Positions 59,463 to 64,000 of a stretch of 64,000 bases of DNA are shown in pieces. Made by a program: the position numbers and the translations under genes. Below the pieces are notes generated by a model. That model was not told the origin of the DNA and searched no databases. It saw only the letters and a list, made by a program, of their open reading frames with translations. Every line of letters starts with the position of its first letter. Positions within the stretch are counted from its first letter, which is position 1. Source of the stretch: Bradyrhizobium diazoefficiens (lineage in GTDB: Bacteria; Pseudomonadota; Alphaproteobacteria; Rhizobiales; Xanthobacteraceae); NCBI RefSeq assembly GCF_016616425.1, contig NZ_CP067101.1, positions 1,240,001-1,304,000 on the forward strand, in the 5' to 3' direction.

Positions 59463-61373
59463 ATGAACGTCGACGGTAAAGGTCGTTATCACGAGGTTCA
59501 TGCGCGCTCTCTCGCCGACCCCGAAGGTTTCTGGGCCGAGGCGGCGAAAGAGATCGACTGGATCGAGCAGCCGAAGACGATCTTCGACCCCTCGCAAGGA
59601 ACCTACGGCCGCTGGTTCACCGGCGGTGTCGTCAATACCTGCTACAATGCGCTCGACCGCCATGTCGAACGGGGCCGCGCCGATCAGGTTGCGCTGATCC
59701 ACGATTCGCCGCTGACGGGCCGCGTTGCCAGATTCACCTATGCCGAGCTGCTGAACGAGGTGCAGGCGCTCGCCGCCATCATGCAGGATTTTGGCGTCGC
59801 CAAGGGCGATCGTGCCATCCTCTATATGCCGATGGTGCCCGAGGCCGTCGTCGCAATGCTCGCCTGCGCGCGGATCGGTGCGGTGCACTCGGTGGTGTTC
59901 GGCGGCTTTGCGGCGAAGGAGCTCGCCACCCGCATCGACGACGCTCAGCCGAAACTCATTCTCTCCGCAAGCTGCGGCATCGAGCCCGGGCGCATCGTGC
60001 AGTACAAGCCGCTGCTCGACGAGGCGATCAGGCTGGCCGGGAGCAAGCCGAAGGCCTGCATCGTGCTGCAACGACCGCAGCTCATCTGCGATCTGACGCC
60101 GGGCCGGGACTACGATTGGGCGAGTCTGCGCCGCAAGGCGCTGAACGACGGCAAGAAGGCCGCTTGCGCGCCTGTTGCCGCGACCGATCCGCTCTACATC
60201 CTCTACACCTCGGGCACCACGGGCATCCCGAAGGGCGTCGTGCGCGACAATGGCGGACATCTCGTCGCGGTGAAATGGTCGATGTTCAACCTCTATGGCG
60301 TCAAGCCGGGCGAGGTGTGGTGGTGCGGCTCCGACATCGGTTGGGTGGTCGGCCACAGCTACATCGTCTACGGCCCGCTGCTGCAGGGCGCGACGACGAT
60401 CATGTATGAGGGCAAGCCGGTCGGCACACCGGATGCGGGCGCGTTCTGGCGCGTGATCTCGGAGCACAAGGCGGTTGCGTTCTTCACCGCGCCGACCGCG
60501 TTCCGCGCGATCAGGAAAGAGGATCCGGAAGGAAACTTCATCCGGCAATACGACCTCTCGAAATTCCGCACCCTGTTCCTCGCCGGCGAGCGCGCCGATC
60601 CGCCGACGGTCGAATGGGCGGAAGCCCAGCTGAAGGTGCCGGTGATCGACCATTGGTGGCAGACCGAGACCGGCTGGTGCATCGCCGGCAATCCGGTCGG
60701 GCTCGGCATGCTGCCGGTAAAGCATGGTTCGCCGACGGTGCCGATGCCGGGCTACCAGGTCGAGGTAGTCGACGAGGCGGCGAAGCCGGTGGGGCCCAAC
60801 ACCATGGGCTCGATCGTCATCAAGCTGCCGATGCCGCCGGGCTGCCTGCCGACGCTGTGGAATCAGGATGCGCGTTTCAAGCAGGCCTATCTCAGCGAAT
60901 TCCCCGGCTACTACAAAACCTCGGATGCCGGCTACAAGGACGAGGACGGCTATGTCTTCGTCATGGGCCGCACCGACGACATCATCAATGTCGCCGGCCA
61001 TCGGCTCTCCACCGGCGGCATGGAGGAGATCCTGGCCTCGCATCCTGATGTCGCCGAATGCGCCGTGCTCGGGGTCAAGGACGCGATCAAGGGCGAGGTG
61101 CCGTGCGGCTTGCTGGTGCTCAAGGCCGGCGTGAAACGTGCACCCAGCGAGATCGAAAAGGAGATCGTCGCGCTGGTGCGCGACAAGCTCGGCCCGGTCG
61201 CCGCCTTCAAGCTCGCGATCACCGTCGGCCGCCTGCCCAAGACGCGCTCGGGAAAGATTCTGCGCGGCACCATCAAGAAGATCGCCGACGGCGAATCCTG
61301 GACCATGCCGGCGACGATCGAGGATCCCAAGGCGCTCGACGAGATCGGGGAGGCGCTGAAGGGGAGAGTGTGA
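59463..61373 (+). CDS. prpE: Propionyl-CoA synthetase
   Basis: A 636-residue acyl-CoA synthetase (propionate + CoA + ATP). It has ACS-type opening YHEVHARSLADPEGFWAEAAKEIDW, adenylate motif YTSGTTGIPKGVVRD, SDIGWVVGHSYIVYGPLLQGATTIMYEGKP, WWQTETGW, RTDDIINVAGHRLSTGGMEE and the acetylatable lysine in TRSGKILRGTIKKIADG. The SASCGIEPGR region is typical of PrpE and not of acetyl-CoA synthetase. The ATG at 59463 is chosen from the homologous start; the upstream in-frame ATGs lie in an unconserved lead. Confidence 0.93.
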   Translation: MNVDGKGRYHEVHARSLADPEGFWAEAAKEIDWIEQPKTIFDPSQGTYGRWFTGGVVNTCYNALDRHVERGRADQVALIHDSPLTGRVARFTYAELLNEVQALAAIMQDFGVAKGDRAILYMPMVPEAVVAMLACARIGAVHSVVFGGFAAKELATRIDDAQPKLILSASCGIEPGRIVQYKPLLDEAIRLAGSKPKACIVLQRPQLICDLTPGRDYDWASLRRKALNDGKKAACAPVAATDPLYILYTSGTTGIPKGVVRDNGGHLVAVKWSMFNLYGVKPGEVWWCGSDIGWVVGHSYIVYGPLLQGATTIMYEGKPVGTPDAGAFWRVISEHKAVAFFTAPTAFRAIRKEDPEGNFIRQYDLSKFRTLFLAGERADPPTVEWAEAQLKVPVIDHWWQTETGWCIAGNPVGLGMLPVKHGSPTVPMPGYQVEVVDEAAKPVGPNTMGSIVIKLPMPPGCLPTLWNQDARFKQAYLSEFPGYYKTSDAGYKDEDGYVFVMGRTDDIINVAGHRLSTGGMEEILASHPDVAECAVLGVKDAIKGEVPCGLLVLKAGVKRAPSEIEKEIVALVRDKLGPVAAFKLAITVGRLPKTRSGKILRGTIKKIADGESWTMPATIEDPKALDEIGEALKGRV

Positions 61374-61426
61374 GGTTTGCTCTTCGGTCGCGGCCCAGTG
61401 AGGAAGGCGTGATGCTGTTGCCTCAG

Positions 61427-61470
61427 CCCCCGCTGTCATTCCCCGCCTTCGCGGGGAATGACAGCGGGGG
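61427..61470. repeat. Perfect 20-bp inverted repeat with 4-base loop
   Basis: Arms of 20 bases (61427-61446 and 61451-61470), starting CCCCCGCTGTCATTCCCCG, with loop CTTC. Its core, TGTCATTCCCCGC, belongs to a class of Bradyrhizobium palindromes. It follows prpE by about 55 bases and would form a very stable RNA hairpin, though no T-run follows. Confidence 0.88.
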
Positions 61471-61545
61471 GAGATCGGCATTCAACCAGGGACTTACAAT
61501 CTCCGCATTCCCAGCTAAACAGGGCCGGCCAACAGGGGACCTCGT

Positions 61546-61815
61546 ATGCCACTCGCCGCCGCGCCGCGCCTGCTTGCAGCTGTGCTGCTCGCCATCGCTC
61601 TCTCCGCCTGCTCCGCGCGCTACCAGACGCCGGTGGCAATGGGCGTTGACGATGACGACGCGGTCTGCCAGAGCCGCGGCTATGCGCAGGGCTCGCCGGA
61701 ATACGTAGCCTGCCGCAAGGACCGCGATGTCCAGCGCAACGCCGCGACCGCGCGTGCCGACCGCCGCCAGCGCGATCTCGGCGAATACATGCTGAACCAT
61801 CCCGATCGGCCGTAG
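61546..61815 (+). CDS. Small putative lipoprotein
   Basis: An 89-residue protein with a lipoprotein signal: LLAAVLLAIALSACSARY, where L-S-A-C is the lipobox. The mature part is polar with a small cysteine pair (DAVCQSRGYAQGSPEYVACRKDRD). Similar short envelope lipoproteins occur in Bradyrhizobium with unknown function. The gene ends near a bidirectional terminator. Confidence 0.8.
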   Translation: MPLAAAPRLLAAVLLAIALSACSARYQTPVAMGVDDDDAVCQSRGYAQGSPEYVACRKDRDVQRNAATARADRRQRDLGEYMLNHPDRP

Positions 61816-61843
61816 CGCGCGCCAGGGACGCGAAAACAAAAAA

Positions 61844-61863
61844 GCGGCAGGAAAACCTGCCGC
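61844..61863. terminator. Bidirectional intrinsic terminator
   Basis: Perfect 8-bp stem GCGGCAGG, loop AAAA, CCTGCCGC. It is flanked by an A-run on the left (AAAACAAAAAA) and TCTTTG on the right. It sits between the convergent lipoprotein and trcR genes and could stop both transcripts. Confidence 0.75.
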
Positions 61864-61904
61864 GTCTTTGCTTGCATTTAACAGCGAACGAAGAGAGCTG
61901 AGCC

Positions 61905-62597
61905 CTACTCCTCCTCGTCCTGTTTCTTGCCGCCGAGCGTCTTCAGCTTGGCGAACACGGCATCGACGTTGAGGTCGTCGCTCGACCGCTCGGCCGGCTC
62001 GAACTCGTCTTTCTTGGTGGTCTCGGAGGCCGGCAGCAGCGTGGCGCCGCCATAGGCTGCGTCGATCGGCTTTTCCTTGGCGGCGCGCTGCACCTCGAAA
62101 TCGAGCTCGATCTGCGAGCAGAGCCCGAGGGTGACGGGATCGATCGGGGTGAGCTGGGACGTGTTCCAATGGGTGCGGTCGCGCACGCTGGCAATGGTGC
62201 TCTTGGTGGTGCCGACCAGACGCATGATCTGGGCGTCCTTCAGCTCGGCATGGTTGCGCAGCAGCCAGAGAATGGCGCTCGGGCGCTCGTGGCGGCGCGA
62301 GACCGGGGTGTAGCGCGGGCCCTTGCGCTTGGGCTGCGGCGGCAGCACCACCTTGCTCTCCTGCAGGCGGAGCCGGTAATCCGGGTTCTTCTCGCCCTTC
62401 TCGATCTCTTCCCGGGTGAGCTGGCCGTTGGAGAGGGGATCCATGCCCTTGATGCCCTGGGCCGCATCGCCGTCGGCGATGGCGCGCACCTCGAGGGGGT
62501 GCATCTTGGTGAAATCGGCGACCTGGTCGAAGGTCAGCGCGGTGTTGTCGAGCAGCCAAACGGCGGTCGCCTTGGGCATCAGAGGTGCGTTGCTCAT
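61905..62597 (-). CDS. trcR: TrcR/DUF1013 cell-cycle transcriptional regulator
   Basis: A 230-residue alphaproteobacterial DUF1013 protein. It shows MPKATAVWLLDNTALTFDQVADFTKMHPLEVRAIADGD (helix-turn-helix-like), GIKGMDPLSNGQLTREEIEKGEKNPDYRLRLQ, then KRKGPRYTPVSRRHERPSAILWLLRNHAELKDAQIMRLVGTTKSTIASVRDRTHWN (second helix-turn-helix). The family is described as a sequence-specific regulator linked to the cell cycle. The C-terminus is acidic. The ATG at 62597 is the conserved MSNAPLMP start. Confidence 0.9.
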   Translation of the reverse strand: MSNAPLMPKATAVWLLDNTALTFDQVADFTKMHPLEVRAIADGDAAQGIKGMDPLSNGQLTREEIEKGEKNPDYRLRLQESKVVLPPQPKRKGPRYTPVSRRHERPSAILWLLRNHAELKDAQIMRLVGTTKSTIASVRDRTHWNTSQLTPIDPVTLGLCSQIELDFEVQRAAKEKPIDAAYGGATLLPASETTKKDEFEPAERSSDDLNVDAVFAKLKTLGGKKQDEEE

Positions 62598-62839
62598 GGC
62601 AAATCTCCTTTGTGCTTCGCCCACCCCTCTGGAGGCGAAACCGGTGGTCATCAGCGATGACTGGGAATTCGCGCTATATAAGCCCGGAGGGGGTGGCCAC
62701 GCAATGGTTCTGCTACAGATAGTGCCTTGACAGCGCCCGAAAGGGGGCCCAATTCCCTGTAAGCCCGTACCTGGCCCTATTCCATTCATCGACCGCTTCC
62801 CGCCCATTTGGCGAGGTGATTCGGTCCCGAGATCGCTCA

Positions 62840-63808
62840 ATGTCAGCCAAACCAGACCTCAAGATCGTGCTTTGTTCTCCCCGCGGCTTCTGTGCCGGGG
62901 TGGTCCGGGCGATCGACACCGTGGAACGGGCGCTCGATAAGTACGGCGCCCCCGTCTATGTTCGCCACGAGATTGTGCACAACAAATACGTCGTCGACGG
63001 GTTGAAGAAGAAGGGCGCCATCTTCGTCGAGGAGATCGCCGAAATCCCGGAAAACACCACCGCGCCGGTGGTGTTCTCGGCCCATGGCGTGCCGAAGTCG
63101 GTTCCAGCCGACGCCCAGTCCCGCAACTTGTTCTCGCTGGATGCGACCTGCCCGCTGGTGACCAAGGTGCATCGCGAGGCCGCGATCCACTTCAAGCGCG
63201 GCCGCGAGATCTTCCTGATCGGCCATTCCCATCACCCCGAGGTGGTCGGCACGCTCGGCCAGCTTCCGACCGGCGCCGTGACCCTGATCGAGACCGCCGA
63301 GGATGCCAAGACGATCAGTCCGAAGGACCCCAACAACCTCGCCTTCGTGACCCAGACCACGCTCTCGATCGACGACACCGCGGAGATCGTGGCGCTCCTG
63401 AAGGAGCGCTTCCCGAACATCAACGGCCCGCACAAGGAAGACATCTGCTACGCCACCACCAACCGTCAGCTCGCGGTGAAGAAGGTGGCGCCGGTGGTGG
63501 ACGCCCTGATCGTGGTCGGTGCGCCGAACTCGTCGAACTCGCAGCGTCTGCGCGAGGTTGCCGAGCGCGAGGGCTGCCGGATCGCGGTGCTGGCGCAGCG
63601 CGCGGCCGACCTCGACTGGGAGAGGTTCAGCAACATCTCGAGCCTCGGCATCACCGCGGGCGCCTCGGCGCCGGAGGTGATCGTCGAGGAGATCATGGAC
63701 GCGTTCGCCGAGCGCTACACGCTGCATGTGGAGACGGTCTCGGCCGCGGAAGAGAACGAGTTCTTTCCGCTGCCGCGCCAGGTGCGCCCCGAAGCCGCCG
63801 CCGAGTAG
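62840..63808 (+). CDS. ispH: 4-hydroxy-3-methylbut-2-enyl diphosphate reductase
   Basis: A 322-residue iron-sulfur enzyme, last step of the non-mevalonate isoprenoid pathway. Three conserved cysteines are in [15 protein letters not shown] (second Cys), [11 protein letters not shown] and [24 protein letters not shown] and SAHGVPKSV are also conserved. It is divergent from trcR and is followed seven bases on by thrB. The ATG at 62840 is the usual start. Confidence 0.97.
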   Translation: MSAKPDLKIVLCSPRGFCAGVVRAIDTVERALDKYGAPVYVRHEIVHNKYVVDGLKKKGAIFVEEIAEIPENTTAPVVFSAHGVPKSVPADAQSRNLFSLDATCPLVTKVHREAAIHFKRGREIFLIGHSHHPEVVGTLGQLPTGAVTLIETAEDAKTISPKDPNNLAFVTQTTLSIDDTAEIVALLKERFPNINGPHKEDICYATTNRQLAVKKVAPVVDALIVVGAPNSSNSQRLREVAEREGCRIAVLAQRAADLDWERFSNISSLGITAGASAPEVIVEEIMDAFAERYTLHVETVSAAEENEFFPLPRQVRPEAAAE

Positions 63809-63814
63809 AGCTCT

Positions 63815-64000
63815 ATGGCGGTCTACACCGACGTTGCCGCCGACGAGCTTGCGGATTTCCTGAAGCAATATGATCTCGGCGAATTGCTCTCCTACAAGGG
63901 CATCGCCGAGGGCGTCGAGAACACCAACTTCCTGCTGCATACCAGCCAGGGAGGCAGGCAAGCCTCGTTCATCCTCACGCTCTACGAGAAGCGCGTGGCG
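63815..64000 (+). CDS. thrB: Homoserine kinase ThrB, partial (runs off window)
   Basis: The first 62 residues are in the window: [42 protein letters not shown]...[10 protein letters not shown]. This matches the start of the aminoglycoside-phosphotransferase-fold (type II) homoserine kinase, which makes O-phosphohomoserine for threonine synthesis. It is seven bases after ispH on the same strand; the order ispH-thrB is common in Rhizobiales. The C-terminus lies beyond the window. Confidence 0.93.
   Translation, partial: MAVYTDVAADELADFLKQYDLGELLSYKGIAEGVENTNFLLHTSQGGRQASFILTLYEKRVA

Noticed and set aside
58908..61481. 857-codon open frame antisense to prpE
   Set aside because: prpE motifs on the plus strand are unambiguous; the antisense product is compositionally odd and without a domain.
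1..64000. CRISPR array, rRNA operon, insertion sequence with transposase
   Set aside because: I looked for regularly spaced repeats, rRNA-like sequence and transposase motifs (DDE) and found none. The only recombinases are the tyrosine integrase and the serine recombinase.

Overview
The window looks like a chromosomal segment of a Bradyrhizobium-type alphaproteobacterium (order Hyphomicrobiales). The evidence is high G+C with strong third-position bias, the DUF2948-hisD-UPF0262-phosphatase-maf-yacG block, a TrcR (DUF1013) cell-cycle regulator next to ispH, a TAXI-TRAP transporter with a DUF1850 partner, and many palindromic intergenic repeats of the kind I remember from Bradyrhizobium and Rhodopseudomonas. 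All identifications come from reading translated sequence and motifs; no database search was run.

Layout. 1-3340 is core: a luciferase-like flavin enzyme, a small membrane protein, a cyclic-nucleotide-binding protein and dusA. 3332-7032 is a small integrated element at the 5' end of dusA, bounded by a 39-bp direct repeat with one mismatch. It carries a primase-helicase of the TOTE type and a HigB/HigA-like toxin-antitoxin pair, but no integrase. 7033-19957 is core again: an SGNH hydrolase with an acyltransferase remnant, a large membrane protein, tRNA-Thr, a cyclic-nucleotide-binding/thioredoxin-reductase-like fusion, EthD, an alpha/beta hydrolase, and the hisD to yacG block.

19958-33941 is an integration hotspot at tRNA-Phe(GAA). 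A tyrosine integrase sits directly beside the tRNA. An exact 17-bp copy of the tRNA 3' end at 30871-30887 closes a lower-G+C island of about 10.9 kb. Beyond it lie four more decayed tRNA-Phe fragments and two pairs of TGGGTAG motifs, which suggests repeated insertion and loss. The island carries a thermonuclease-like protein, two PD-(D/E)XK-like proteins, an XRE regulator, a serine recombinase, and a three-gene operon. The last gene of that operon encodes a short protein with the motifs of a family-A DNA polymerase palm domain. This operon, with the structured-looking gene-free stretch behind it (23993-24616), is the best candidate in the window for an undescribed system.

33942-64000 is core: a CBS protein, DUF1326/DUF2182 pair, a GGDEF-EAL signalling protein, a flavin amine oxidase, isochorismatase-like, DUF3088, TPR38-like, aldo/keto reductase, thioesterase and NUDIX genes, a lytic-transglycosylase-like secreted protein, the TAXI-TRAP operon, an SDR enzyme, a Na+/H+ antiporter, a TPR-LprI fusion, propionyl-CoA synthetase, trcR, ispH and the start of thrB.
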